From: Flavobacteriales bacterium
Lineage (GTDB): Bacteria; Bacteroidota; Bacteroidia; Flavobacteriales_E; Vicingaceae
DNA length: 64,000 bases
Assembly (NCBI GenBank): GCA_026196775.1
Contig: JAPHUD010000018.1
Location: forward strand, 124,001-188,000
Direction of reading: 5' to 3'
Shown here piece after piece: positions 42,566 through 51,374 of the stretch (its first letter is position 1; every line of letters begins with the position of its first letter). The notes beneath the pieces were generated by a model. The model saw only the letters and a list, made by a program, of their open reading frames with translations. It was not told the origin of the DNA and did no database searches. A program made the position numbers and the translations under genes.

Positions 42566-43921
42566 TTATTTTTGGTTTTTATCTTCTTTTAATAATCGGT
42601 AAACAGTTGTTTGTCCTATACCAAGTCTTTCAGCAACTAATTTAGTGTTGTTATCACATTTTTTCATGTAGTGATTTACAATTCTAATTTCATATTCTCT
42701 CATGGTCATTTCATCTGTTAGCACATTTGGCAAAGCATCGTTAGAACTTAGAGAAATATCATCAGCATTAATTTCTTTTCCTGATGACATAACAACAGCT
42801 AATTCAACAACAGATTTTAACTCTCTGATATTTCCTGGCCAATTATAGCTAAGTAGTTTTTTTCTAGCATTTTCACTAATAGATTTTGGTTCTAGATTAT
42901 TTTCTTTACAAAATGCATCAATAAAAAATTTAGCTAAAAGTAAGGTGTCATTATCCCTTTCTCTTAGTGGAGGAAGATGTATGGGTAAGCCAAAAAGTCT
43001 GTAGTACAAATCTTCTCTGAATTTACCATTTTTCACTTCTTCTTGTAGGTTTCTGTTGGTGGCAACAATAATTCTACAATTTACTTTTATTACTTCATTT
43101 CCACCAACCCTAGTCACTTCTTTTTCTTGCAAAACCCTTAAAAGTTTGGCTTGAAAATTCATGTCCATTTCACCAATTTCATCTAAAAATAAGGTTCCAC
43201 TTCCAGCTTCTTCAAACTTTCCTTTTCTTCGAGTATCGGCACCGGTAAAAGCACCTCTTTCGTGTCCGAATAACTCACTTTCTATTAATTCTGCTGGCAA
43301 TGCAGCCATATTTACAGCAACAAAAGGCTTATCTTTTCTGGGAGAATTGTAGTGTATCGCTTTTGAAACTACCTCTTTACCTGTTCCTGTTTCACCAGTA
43401 ATGGTAACACTTATATTGGTTTCAGTGGCTTTGGCAATTAATTCAAACACTTTTTTTAATGAAGCACTGTTTCCAATGATTGATTTTTCAAAAGCATATT
43501 TTCCCTGAACCTCTTTTTGTAGTGTTACTAATTGGTTTTTTAGCTTAGCGTTTTTCTTAATATGATTTACTGTGTTTATTAGTCTATCTTTAATATTTTT
43601 AGATTTTACAATATAATCGTAAGCTCCAGCTTTTAATAAATCTACAGCAGTTTCAATTTCTTCTTGTTCGGAAATTATAATAACCTCTATGTTTGGATCA
43701 TAATCTTTTATTTTTTTCAATAAACTTTCTCCATTTATATCTGGCAGACGATAATCTAAGGTAACTACATCTGGTTTTTTGGCTAATGCTGCAACTAATT
43801 CTTTTCCATTAAGAAAAGATTCTACCACAAAATCGGGGTTTAAAGATAGGTTATGCACCAACAATTTATTGTACCATTCATTGTCTTCCACCACATATAT
43901 TTTAAAAGGCTTACTTTCCAT
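42566..43921 (-). CDS. NtrC-family sigma-54-dependent response regulator
   Basis: A 451-residue three-domain regulator: REC (1-125) with E12-D13, phospho-acceptor D56 in TLDYRLPD and Lys in YIVKSK; AAA+ domain with Walker A GETGTGKE (176-183), the sigma-54-contacting GAFTGA (223-228) and Walker B FLDE (D247-E248); C-terminal Fis-type helix-turn-helix (about 424-446: [20 protein letters not shown]). It should bind paired dyads upstream of -24/-12 promoters and remodel sigma-54 RNA polymerase when phosphorylated. It is 3 bases from the hybrid kinase gene, its obvious cognate. The dyads at 40155-40189, 42082-42116 and 47390-47424 are its candidate sites. Confidence 0.95.
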   Translation of the reverse strand: MESKPFKIYVVEDNEWYNKLLVHNLSLNPDFVVESFLNGKELVAALAKKPDVVTLDYRLPDINGESLLKKIKDYDPNIEVIIISEQEEIETAVDLLKAGAYDYIVKSKNIKDRLINTVNHIKKNAKLKNQLVTLQKEVQGKYAFEKSIIGNSASLKKVFELIAKATETNISVTITGETGTGKEVVSKAIHYNSPRKDKPFVAVNMAALPAELIESELFGHERGAFTGADTRRKGKFEEAGSGTLFLDEIGEMDMNFQAKLLRVLQEKEVTRVGGNEVIKVNCRIIVATNRNLQEEVKNGKFREDLYYRLFGLPIHLPPLRERDNDTLLLAKFFIDAFCKENNLEPKSISENARKKLLSYNWPGNIRELKSVVELAVVMSSGKEINADDISLSSNDALPNVLTDEMTMREYEIRIVNHYMKKCDNNTKLVAERLGIGQTTVYRLLKEDKNQK

Positions 43922-43924
43922 AAA

Positions 43925-46360
43925 TTAGTTTTTTGATAGTTCTTTATTAATTAATTCGTTTATTGTTTTAAATTCGTTTTTAACATTAGTAATTAAAGCA
44001 TCTACTTCATCAAGAGATTTATTATTTCTGCAATTATCTTCTATGGTTTTTAGATGTTCATAAAGCAAACCGGCACCTAAATGTTTGCAAGGTGAAGAAA
44101 TTTTATGAGCATGTTCGGCTACCATCGCATAATTTTTTTCTTTTAGTAGTTTTTCCATTTCTCTAATACCGGTGGTGGTGGTTTGTAAAAAGGTTTGTAG
44201 CATATCGGTGTAAAATGCTTTGTCACCATTGCTAAGTTCTTTTAGGGCAGTTAAGTCTAAACTGTTCGCTTCTTTTTCAGAATCAATTGCTACTTCAGTT
44301 GAATCTATATTGTTATTTAATTCAATTAAGTTGTTAATTTCCTGTAACAACTCTTTTTCTTTAAAAGGTTTAGCCAAACAGCCATTCATTCCAGCAAATT
44401 TGTATTCTTTTTTGTTATCTTCAGTTACAGCTGCGGTTAAAGCAATAATTGGCACATTACTTTTTATTTCACTATTCATTTGCCTGATTCTTTTTGTTGC
44501 CTCAATACCATCCATTTTAGGCATTCTGGCATCCATCAATATTAAATCATAGTTGTTTCTTTTAACCTCCATTATTGCTTCAACACCATTTATAGCTTCG
44601 GTATAACTTACTGGGTATTTTTTTAAGATGGTTGATAATAATTTTCTGTTGTATTCCTCATCATCAACTATTAGAATTTTTAATCCTTCAGGAAGGCTTA
44701 AATTAGTTTCACATTCTTTTTCTACTTTTTCATATAATTCAATTTCTGCTTCTGTTCCTAAAGGGTATGAAATTTCTACCGATACTGTTGTTCCTTTGTT
44801 AGGGCTGCTAATAATATCAATTTTTCCTTCATGCAGCTTTACCAACATGCTTACAATAGAAAGTCCTAAACCTGTGCCGCCATAGTTTCTGGATGTACTC
44901 ACTTCGGCTTGTTCAAACTCTCTAAATACTCTTTTTAATTGGTCTTTATTCATGCCGATACCGCTATCGGTAATTTCTAATCTTATATTAGTAAAGTGAC
45001 TGCTTTTCATTACCTGAGAAAGCTGAACAGATATAGAACCTTTTTCTGTAAACTTAATAGAATTGCTAATTAAGTTAAGCAGGATTTGTCTTAAACGAAA
45101 AGGGTCGCCTAATAAAATTAGTTCATCATCAGTTTTTATATCACATTTAATTTCTATTTGTTTTTCCTTAGCTAAAGGCTGAACAAAGGTGATAACATCC
45201 CTAACAAATTCGTTGGGTCTAAAGCCAATAGATTCTAATTTTAATTTACCCGATTGAAGTTTGGTAAAATCTAACACATCATTAATTAAGTAAAGCAAAT
45301 GATCAATAGATTTTCGAACCATGGTTAATTGTTCTTTTTGTTCGGATGTTAAAGGACCTTTATCAATTTGCTCTGTAAAGCCAGCAATAGCGTTCATAGG
45401 AGTTCTAATTTCATGACTCATATTGGCTAAGAACCTTTCTTTAGTAACTGCTAAATCTTCTGCTTTTGCTTTAGCTCGTTTAAGTATTTTTCTATATCGA
45501 GCACTATTCTGAACATAATTAATAATAATATAAGCCATAATTACTAGCAATAAAGCAGTTAATACACAAAAAATAGCAATTTGTGTATTGGTTTCTTTCA
45601 TAGCTTTTTCTGCCTCTTCTGTATGTATAGCAATAGAAAGTAGTTCTTTTGCTTCAATAGCATTTAGTAAGTTTTTAATTCGCTTACTTACTTCTTTATC
45701 TTGTACTAATAAGGTTAACTCTTGATTTTTAAGAACAGTTTCTATGTTTTTTTCTTCTTTTTTTATAGAGGCAATTTCTTTGTTAATATCCTCAATACTG
45801 TATTGTTTTTCGTCTTTGTTAGGGGTGTCGTTTTTATTCTTTCTTCCAAATATTTTTTGAATAATGTTAGGTTTAAGTTCAGTTTTAACGGGTTCTTCTT
45901 CAACGCTATCTTTTTTTTCAATATTAGCTACTACCTTGTCTAATGCAGTTTGTACCCTATACTTATCTTGAATTACTAATAACTCATTAAGAATATTAAA
46001 CTTTTCAGCTATCAACACTTCAAGAGTATCTACTTCGTGCGATAATATTTTTTTATCAGTACTGTACTGATGCAGTCGGCTAAGTTTTTCGTTAGATCTT
46101 TCAGCCGCTTTGTAAAATTTATTTAAATACAATGTATCTCTAATTAGACTGTAAGATTTTACGCTGTTTTCAGCTTCAGCAACATCATTCATTAAGGATT
46201 TTGCTGTAATTAACCTCATATCAACACGAGCTTCTTTACTAATGCTAGTTACTATTTGTGAAAAACGCTTATAAGCATAAATTCCAGTAATACTTACTAA
46301 CACCATAATTACCATCATTATAGCAAGAATTTTATATTGAAAAGCGGTTCTTTTATTCAT
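43925..46360 (-). CDS. Hybrid sensor histidine kinase with REC and Hpt domains
   Basis: This 811-residue protein has two membrane helices (about 8-28 and 270-292) around a mainly helical periplasmic region with an inserted basic/Pro stretch (about 145-200), a coiled coil, HisKA with MSHEIRTPMNA (H316), HATPase (NLISNSIKF, DSGIGM, GGTGLGL), a REC domain (ILIVDDEEYNRK; D610 in LILMDARMP) and a C-terminal Hpt (EHAHKISS, H752). This is the full H-D-H chain of a phosphorelay; the final Asp would be on the NtrC-type regulator or one of the stand-alone receivers. The sensor resembles a four-helix (CHASE3-like) ligand or stress sensor; signal unknown. Adjacent genes on both sides are 3-25 bases away. 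Confidence 0.95.
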   Translation of the reverse strand: MNKRTAFQYKILAIMMVIMVLVSITGIYAYKRFSQIVTSISKEARVDMRLITAKSLMNDVAEAENSVKSYSLIRDTLYLNKFYKAAERSNEKLSRLHQYSTDKKILSHEVDTLEVLIAEKFNILNELLVIQDKYRVQTALDKVVANIEKKDSVEEEPVKTELKPNIIQKIFGRKNKNDTPNKDEKQYSIEDINKEIASIKKEEKNIETVLKNQELTLLVQDKEVSKRIKNLLNAIEAKELLSIAIHTEEAEKAMKETNTQIAIFCVLTALLLVIMAYIIINYVQNSARYRKILKRAKAKAEDLAVTKERFLANMSHEIRTPMNAIAGFTEQIDKGPLTSEQKEQLTMVRKSIDHLLYLINDVLDFTKLQSGKLKLESIGFRPNEFVRDVITFVQPLAKEKQIEIKCDIKTDDELILLGDPFRLRQILLNLISNSIKFTEKGSISVQLSQVMKSSHFTNIRLEITDSGIGMNKDQLKRVFREFEQAEVSTSRNYGGTGLGLSIVSMLVKLHEGKIDIISSPNKGTTVSVEISYPLGTEAEIELYEKVEKECETNLSLPEGLKILIVDDEEYNRKLLSTILKKYPVSYTEAINGVEAIMEVKRNNYDLILMDARMPKMDGIEATKRIRQMNSEIKSNVPIIALTAAVTEDNKKEYKFAGMNGCLAKPFKEKELLQEINNLIELNNNIDSTEVAIDSEKEANSLDLTALKELSNGDKAFYTDMLQTFLQTTTTGIREMEKLLKEKNYAMVAEHAHKISSPCKHLGAGLLYEHLKTIEDNCRNNKSLDEVDALITNVKNEFKTINELINKELSKN

Positions 46361-46384
46361 ATATAATTAGTTATTAAGTTTTTT

Positions 46385-46813
46385 TTAATGATACACAATT
46401 CTATCCACATATCCTCTACAAAAGAAACTTATTATATCATCGGAGTAATTATCTTTTAATAGATGTTCTCCAAAATATAACTGATTATGTCTCTTAAACG
46501 TGTCAATCACTTTTATAATGTTTTTACCAACTTTATCTGAAGTTAATAAAACAATAATGCAATTGGGGCTGTTTTTAAATAAGTTAGATAATAAAACATC
46601 ATCATTATTTATAAAAAAAGCAGCATCTAAAAATACCAAATCGAGCTTGCTTTTTACTTGTTCATTTATTTTCTGAACATTGGTTTCTGTAATAAGCTCA
46701 ATGGTAGCATTTTCATAATCATCAACTACATTATTCAATATTCTTGATAATTGACGCTGAAATTTTAAATCGCTATCAGCCACTAAAATACGATATTTTT
46801 CATGTAAAGTCAT
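46385..46813 (-). CDS. Diverged receiver-like protein
   Basis: I start at the ATG at 46813 (142 residues); a longer frame from 46864 would overlap the preceding gene by 35 bases and adds no conserved sequence. The fold pattern is that of a receiver (YRILVADSD with D13/D15, LVFLDAAFF with D63, VLLTSD with Thr, LLKDN with Lys), but the loops differ strongly from normal REC domains. Key phosphorylation residues are kept, so activity is possible. It lies between a normal receiver gene (16 bases upstream) and the hybrid kinase (24 bases downstream). Confidence 0.72.
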   Translation of the reverse strand: MTLHEKYRILVADSDLKFQRQLSRILNNVVDDYENATIELITETNVQKINEQVKSKLDLVFLDAAFFINNDDVLLSNLFKNSPNCIIVLLTSDKVGKNIIKVIDTFKRHNQLYFGEHLLKDNYSDDIISFFCRGYVDRIVYH

Positions 46814-46829
46814 AGTTTGATTTGTAGGG

Positions 46830-47249
46830 TTAAGAAAAATTAACATTAGCATATTCTTCCACAAAATAACATGACTTTTCTAGTGCGTCTTTATCTTTAT
46901 AAATAAATGCAGCAGCACCATTTCCTATAGTTTTATCTGCTGTATAGGGATCGCTAGATTGAGAAATTATTACTATTTTACAATTAGCACACCTCTTTTG
47001 AATAACATTCATTACATCAATAGCAGTAACACCTTCGCCCAAATAATAATCTAAAAACACAATGTTTATATCTGATTTAAGGTTTCTTAAAAAATCGTCA
47101 AAATGAGCATATGATTCAATTTCATATCTAAAACCTTTAGCATCAGCTAGCAATTTGGTATAGTAATCCAGCTTTTTACAAATAATTTTATTGTAAAAAG
47201 AGCTATCTTCTAATACTGCTATTTTCAATTTTTCACCACTATTTTCCAT
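46830..47249 (-). CDS. Stand-alone response-regulator receiver protein, first gene of the relay operon
   Basis: The ATG at 47249 (139 residues) fits the family start (MENSGEKLKIAVLEDSSFYN); an upstream ATG at 47291 is less likely. E14-D15, phospho-acceptor D67 in FLDYYL, Ser in VIISQSS and Lys in IYKDK are present. It is related to the receiver at 41510-41968 (both have the ED-x-YNK start, LDYYL and a CxNCxI segment), suggesting duplication. It opens the operon ending at 42119. A TGGTAT-type sigma-54-like promoter (47276-47290) and dyad site 3 lie upstream. Confidence 0.87.
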   Translation of the reverse strand: MENSGEKLKIAVLEDSSFYNKIICKKLDYYTKLLADAKGFRYEIESYAHFDDFLRNLKSDINIVFLDYYLGEGVTAIDVMNVIQKRCANCKIVIISQSSDPYTADKTIGNGAAAFIYKDKDALEKSCYFVEEYANVNFS

Positions 47250-47275
47250 ATAAAATATGTTTTGATTTATATCAG

Positions 47276-47290
47276 ACAAACCAAATACCA
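47276..47290 (-). promoter_or_regulatory. Possible sigma-54-like promoter of the relay operon
   Basis: On the minus strand TGGTATTTGGTTTGT keeps GG-N10-G spacing and TGGYAY with TTG at -12. The expected start is near 47265, 16 bases before the ATG at 47249. Its distance from the strong dyad of site 3 (108.5 bp) differs from sites 1 and 2, so this call is weaker. Confidence 0.35.
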
Positions 47291-47389
47291 TTACTATGAA
47301 TTAATTTAATAAAAAAACCTAAAATTCATTAAATGAGATTTTTAAGTGATTTAATTTTGCCTTAATCAATTTAAAAACAAAAGAGGTTA

Positions 47390-47424
47390 TTTTCATTTTG
47401 AAAAAACAATATTCAAATTGACAA
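47390..47424. promoter_or_regulatory. Paired dyad enhancer, site 3 (divergent region)
   Basis: TTTTCATTTTGAAAA at 47390-47404 is the reverse complement of the strong dyads at sites 1 and 2. TATTCA-AAT-TGACAA at 47410-47424 is the weaker partner, again centred 20 bp away. It lies between the divergent genes starting at 47249 (minus) and 47512 (plus) and could serve either. Confidence 0.62.
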
Positions 47425-47511
47425 TATGTAAAAATGAATTATTACGAAACACCATAAACTAAAAATAAAAATTTATAACATTTTTTTAAATATTATTACT
47501 ATTTTTCCACC

Positions 47512-49065
47512 ATGAAACTGAAACTAACTATTTTATTATTAAGTGCATTAACAGCACAAGTTTTATTAGGACAGAAATTACATTATGAATTGCCTGACAA
47601 TGCCAATAAAATGTATAATAATGGCAATTTCATGAAAGCTAAAGAACTTTATAGAGAGTTATATAAAAAACATCAAAACAATACAGAGTTTAAATTTAGA
47701 TTTGGCGTGAGTTTGCTTAATTCTTACGAGTGGGAAGATGGAATTAAAATGTTGGAACAAGTTTCTAAAAAGTCTGATGTTTCTAATGAGGTGTGGCACT
47801 ATTTAGGGAAGGGCTATCATTTAACCAACAGGTATGATTTAGCTATTAAAATGTTTGAAAAATATTTAGAAAATGATGCTAATTCGGAAATGGCTGAAAA
47901 AAGTCGAAGAAGAATTAATATGTGTAACAATGCGAAGCAATTGGTTAAATTCCCTGTAAATACTCATTTTGAGAACTTAGGTAAATATATCAATTCAAAG
48001 GGAAAAGAATATTTTCCGATTATTACTCCAAATGAATACCAGCTGATGTTTACTACCAGAAGAGAAGGAACAACTGGTAGAATTTATGATTTAGAAGGAT
48101 ACTATACAGCAGATATTTATGGTTCTACTTTTAGAAGCGGGAAATGGTCTAAAACGCGTTCAATTAATTACCCTAATTCTTATGGTAATGAGCAAGTAGC
48201 AGGAATTTCTGAAGATGGCAACTATGTGTTTTATTATGTGGATAATCCGAAAGAAAAAAACACTTTGTACATGGCAGAAATGGGGAAACGCTCTTATACC
48301 AAAGCCAAGAAAATTGATAACAAATTAATTAATGACAAAAGTTCCAAACAACTTAGTGCCACTATTTCTAACGATGGTCAATTGATGGTTTTTTCAAGTG
48401 ATAAAAAAGAAGGATATGGAGCTTCAGATCTTTATTTTGTAAAAAAGTTACCTAATGGAAAGTGGGGAAATCCATCTAATATTGGTGAACATATTAATAC
48501 CAATTTAAATGAGATTAATCCTTACTTAGTTGATGAAGGTAAAACTTTATATTTCGCATCGGAAGGACATAATAGTATTGGTGGTTATGATGTGTTTAAA
48601 TCTACTTTTGATGAAGAGACACAAACTTGGTCGAAACCCATAAACATTGGTTATCCACTAAATACGCCAGACGATAATACAAGTATCTGTTTCTCAGAAA
48701 ATAAACAATTTGTTTACTTGTCAGCTTATAGAAGTGATTCGGAAGGAGACTTAGATATTTACAGAGTTGAATTAAAAGATGAAGAAACCCAATTAACTAC
48801 AGTAAAAGGGATGGTTTATAATGGAGATTCTACCTTGGTAAATTATTCTATGCAAATAGAAGCCTTTAAAGAAGAAGGTGGCGATTTACAAGGTATTTTT
48901 GAAGTGAATCATAATAAAGGAAGCTATATTATGATTTTGCCTCCTAATAAATATGTGTTAAAAATAGCTGATAATACAGGAAAAACCATAGAAAAGAAAC
49001 TATGGATTAAAGACAGGAATTTATATAAAGAAGAGCTGGAGCAAAATATTATCCTTTCGGAATAA
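47512..49065 (+). CDS. TPR + PD40 (WD40-like) secreted protein
   Basis: A 517-residue protein with a signal peptide (MKLKLTILLLSALTAQVLLG), an N-terminal TPR region (about 28-140: NANKMYNNGNFMKAKELYRE), then a beta-propeller of PD40-type blades (about 160-430; SATISNDGQLMVFSSDKKEG, NPYLVDEGKTLYFASEGHNS) and a C-terminal beta-sandwich (about 435-517: TTVKGMVYNGDSTLVNY). This order matches the TPR-WD40-regulatory-domain part of PorE-like T9SS proteins but there is no C-terminal OmpA domain. It may bind other envelope proteins. It is divergent from the phosphorelay operon, with dyad site 3 between them. Confidence 0.82.
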   Translation: MKLKLTILLLSALTAQVLLGQKLHYELPDNANKMYNNGNFMKAKELYRELYKKHQNNTEFKFRFGVSLLNSYEWEDGIKMLEQVSKKSDVSNEVWHYLGKGYHLTNRYDLAIKMFEKYLENDANSEMAEKSRRRINMCNNAKQLVKFPVNTHFENLGKYINSKGKEYFPIITPNEYQLMFTTRREGTTGRIYDLEGYYTADIYGSTFRSGKWSKTRSINYPNSYGNEQVAGISEDGNYVFYYVDNPKEKNTLYMAEMGKRSYTKAKKIDNKLINDKSSKQLSATISNDGQLMVFSSDKKEGYGASDLYFVKKLPNGKWGNPSNIGEHINTNLNEINPYLVDEGKTLYFASEGHNSIGGYDVFKSTFDEETQTWSKPINIGYPLNTPDDNTSICFSENKQFVYLSAYRSDSEGDLDIYRVELKDEETQLTTVKGMVYNGDSTLVNYSMQIEAFKEEGGDLQGIFEVNHNKGSYIMILPPNKYVLKIADNTGKTIEKKLWIKDRNLYKEELEQNIILSE

Positions 49066-49084
49066 AGTTGTTTAAAATACTAAG

Positions 49085-49092
49085 TAGCTTTG
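49085..49092 (+). promoter_or_regulatory. -7 box of the pseudouridine synthase gene
   Basis: TAGCTTTG matches TAnnTTTG 25 bases before the ATG at 49117; the nearest TTG upstream (49068-49070) is closer than the usual 19 bases. Confidence 0.4.
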
Positions 49093-49116
49093 CAGCTTTA
49101 ATCATTACTTATTTTA

Positions 49117-49815
49117 ATGGAATCCAACGTAGATTTAGACATTCTTTTTGAAGATAATCACCTTATTATTGTAAACAAACGCTCGGGAGAAATTGTGCAA
49201 GGCGATAAAACAGGCGATGAACCTATGAGCGAAAAGGTTAAACGTTATATCAAACAAAAATATAATAAACCTGGAGATGTTTTTATTGGTACTCCTCACA
49301 GAATTGATAGACCTACTAGCGGAATTGTAGTTTTTGCAAAAACAAGCAAAGCTTTAATGAGATTGAATAAGATGTTTCAAGATAAGGAGATCCAAAAAAC
49401 GTATTGGGCAATAGTTAAAAATCCACCAAAAAATAAAGAAGGTAAATTAGTTCATTATCTCAAGAAGAATGAAGCTAAGAATAAATCTTTTGCTCAGGAA
49501 AGTATGTTTCAGGGCGCTAAAATGGCAGAATTAACTTATAAAGTAATTTTCGATTTTGATAACTATTTTTTGTTGGAGATTTTACCGAAAACTGGTAGAC
49601 ATCATCAAATTAGAGTGCAGTTGTCGGAAATGGGTTGTCCGATTAAAGGAGATTTAAAATACGGGTTCAACCGTTCTAATAAAGATGCTTCAATTAGTTT
49701 ACATGCGAGAAAAATTAGTTTCTTACATCCTGTTCGTAAAGAACAAATGGAAGTAGTTGCCCCGGTGCCATCAGACGATCCGTTGTGGGTGAAGGCTAAT
49801 GAGATTTTTGGGTAG
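49117..49815 (+). CDS. RluA-family pseudouridine synthase
   Basis: A 232-residue enzyme with the family catalytic motif PHRIDRPTSGIVVFAKT (catalytic Asp D64), ILFEDNHLIIVNKRSG at the start and TGRHHQIRVQLSEMGCPI near residue 165. It isomerises uridine to pseudouridine in rRNA or tRNA. It has no N-terminal S4 domain, as in the short RluA/RluC-type Bacteroidota proteins. Its stop is adjacent (no gap) to that of the convergent DUF3667 gene. The exact RNA target cannot be told. Confidence 0.92.
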   Translation: MESNVDLDILFEDNHLIIVNKRSGEIVQGDKTGDEPMSEKVKRYIKQKYNKPGDVFIGTPHRIDRPTSGIVVFAKTSKALMRLNKMFQDKEIQKTYWAIVKNPPKNKEGKLVHYLKKNEAKNKSFAQESMFQGAKMAELTYKVIFDFDNYFLLEILPKTGRHHQIRVQLSEMGCPIKGDLKYGFNRSNKDASISLHARKISFLHPVRKEQMEVVAPVPSDDPLWVKANEIFG

Positions 49816-50517
49816 TCAATCTTGAATGTTTACTTCACCCGCTAAGTAGATTATTCCAATTAGGGTAGAAACGATTATTAAAAAAATTACCAAGTTTAAA
49901 ACAAAATTTAAAATTAGTCTGTACCACTTATTGTTTTTTGAATAAACAAAAACACTCCATAATAGAATTATTACAATTAAGTATTGAATATTGAAATAAT
50001 CAAAATTCAGTTTTAAATAATAATTAACTAAATCATCAATTATAATAAATAACATTCCAAAAACAGAAAAAAGATAGGTAGTGGCTATAAAGTGTTCTCC
50101 GAAATTTAATTTTTGTTTGAAATAAGTTAAGTAGGTACTAATTGCAATAAGTGGAATAATAAAAATAATTCCAAACTGAGGAGAGGTGTAACTAATGTCT
50201 ATCGTCATATCAAACAGTTTAGCGTTAACTAAAACAATATGAAGACCTGCAATTGTTAAAAAATAGAATAAAATTTTACCGGGACTTTGATAATAGTTTC
50301 TATATCCATTCCAGTAGTTGGTCACTACTTTTTTTGGGGAAGTAATTAATTTTAAAACAGTAGCAAAACCAGATTTTTCGAGTGAAAGAATTTGAAAAAT
50401 ATAATCAGAAATGATGTTCCAAATGGTAACTCGTTTATTGATGTGTTTTTGCCCACAATGTTGACAATAAGCGTCTTGAAGTATGGTTTCACAATGGGAA
50501 CAATAAGTTGCTTTCAT
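49816..50517 (-). CDS. DUF3667 membrane protein with zinc ribbon
   Basis: A 233-residue protein with an N-terminal double CxxC (C6, C9, C18, C21: CSHCETILQDAYCQHC) followed by ISDYIFQILSLEKSGFATVL and the conserved TSPKKVVTNYWNGYRNYYQS segment of DUF3667, then several membrane helices (about five) to the C-terminus. Role unknown; the family is widespread in Bacteroidota. It lies 5 bases after the HMG-CoA lyase-like gene, in the same operon as pyrD. Confidence 0.85.
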   Translation of the reverse strand: MKATYCSHCETILQDAYCQHCGQKHINKRVTIWNIISDYIFQILSLEKSGFATVLKLITSPKKVVTNYWNGYRNYYQSPGKILFYFLTIAGLHIVLVNAKLFDMTIDISYTSPQFGIIFIIPLIAISTYLTYFKQKLNFGEHFIATTYLFSVFGMLFIIIDDLVNYYLKLNFDYFNIQYLIVIILLWSVFVYSKNNKWYRLILNFVLNLVIFLIIVSTLIGIIYLAGEVNIQD

Positions 50518-50522
50518 TTTAT

Positions 50523-51374
50523 TTAAGATAAAAATACTTTATTAGCAGCTAATAAGCTTTTTTCAAATTCAATGGTATCAATATTGGTATTTACATTAAT
50601 TTCATTAAAATAATTCACTAAATTTTCGGTAGGCATATTACCAGTAAGCTTGTCTGTTGCCATAGGGCAGCCGCCAAAACCTTTTATAGCTCCATCAAAT
50701 CTTTTGCAACCGTTTTCATAGGCAGCAACAATTTTTTCTTTCCATGTATCAGGAGTAGTATGGAGGTGAGCTCCAATTTCTACATTAGCGAATTCAGGAA
50801 TAATGTTGCTGAACAGGTAACTGATGTTTTCTTTATTGGAAATACCAATAGTATCGCTTAAAGCAATTATTTCGATGCCTAAATCAGCTAACTTTTTTGT
50901 CCAATTAATTACAATATCGCTGTTCCATTCATCGCCATAAGGATTTCCGAAAGCCATAGAAATATAAACCACTAATTTTTTGTTGTGTTTTACACAAAGC
51001 GACTGCACTTCTTCTACTGTTTTTAACGATTGTGAAATGCTAGAATTGGTATTACGTTGTTGAAAGGTTTCTGATATAGAAAACGGAAAGCCCAAGTAGT
51101 CAATTTCTTCAAATAAAACAGCATCATTTGCTCCGCGAGTATTGGCAATAATGGCTAATAATTTACTTTTTGTAGTCGATAAACCTAACTTAGAAAGTAC
51201 TTCTGCAGTATCTTTTAACTGAGGAATAGCTTTTGGAGAAACAAAACTGCCAAAATCAATGGTGTCAAAACCTACTTTTAAAAGTTGATTGATGTAGGCT
51301 GCTTTTATATCCGTAGGAATAAAATCATGCAAGCCTTGCATAGCATCTCTCGGACATTCAATTAGTTTAACCAT
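50523..51374 (-). CDS. Hydroxymethylglutaryl-CoA lyase-family protein
   Basis: A 283-residue HMGL-like TIM barrel: [10 protein letters not shown] at residues 6-15 (R9-D10 catalytic pair), [20 protein letters not shown], the metal-binding HLH in [12 protein letters not shown], and [20 protein letters not shown] with the catalytic Cys loop. It should cleave HMG-CoA to acetoacetate and acetyl-CoA in leucine degradation. scoA/scoB in this window would then convert acetoacetate to acetoacetyl-CoA, so the two loci fit one pathway. It overlaps pyrD by 8 bases. Confidence 0.88.
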   Translation of the reverse strand: MVKLIECPRDAMQGLHDFIPTDIKAAYINQLLKVGFDTIDFGSFVSPKAIPQLKDTAEVLSKLGLSTTKSKLLAIIANTRGANDAVLFEEIDYLGFPFSISETFQQRNTNSSISQSLKTVEEVQSLCVKHNKKLVVYISMAFGNPYGDEWNSDIVINWTKKLADLGIEIIALSDTIGISNKENISYLFSNIIPEFANVEIGAHLHTTPDTWKEKIVAAYENGCKRFDGAIKGFGGCPMATDKLTGNMPTENLVNYFNEINVNTNIDTIEFEKSLLAANKVFLS

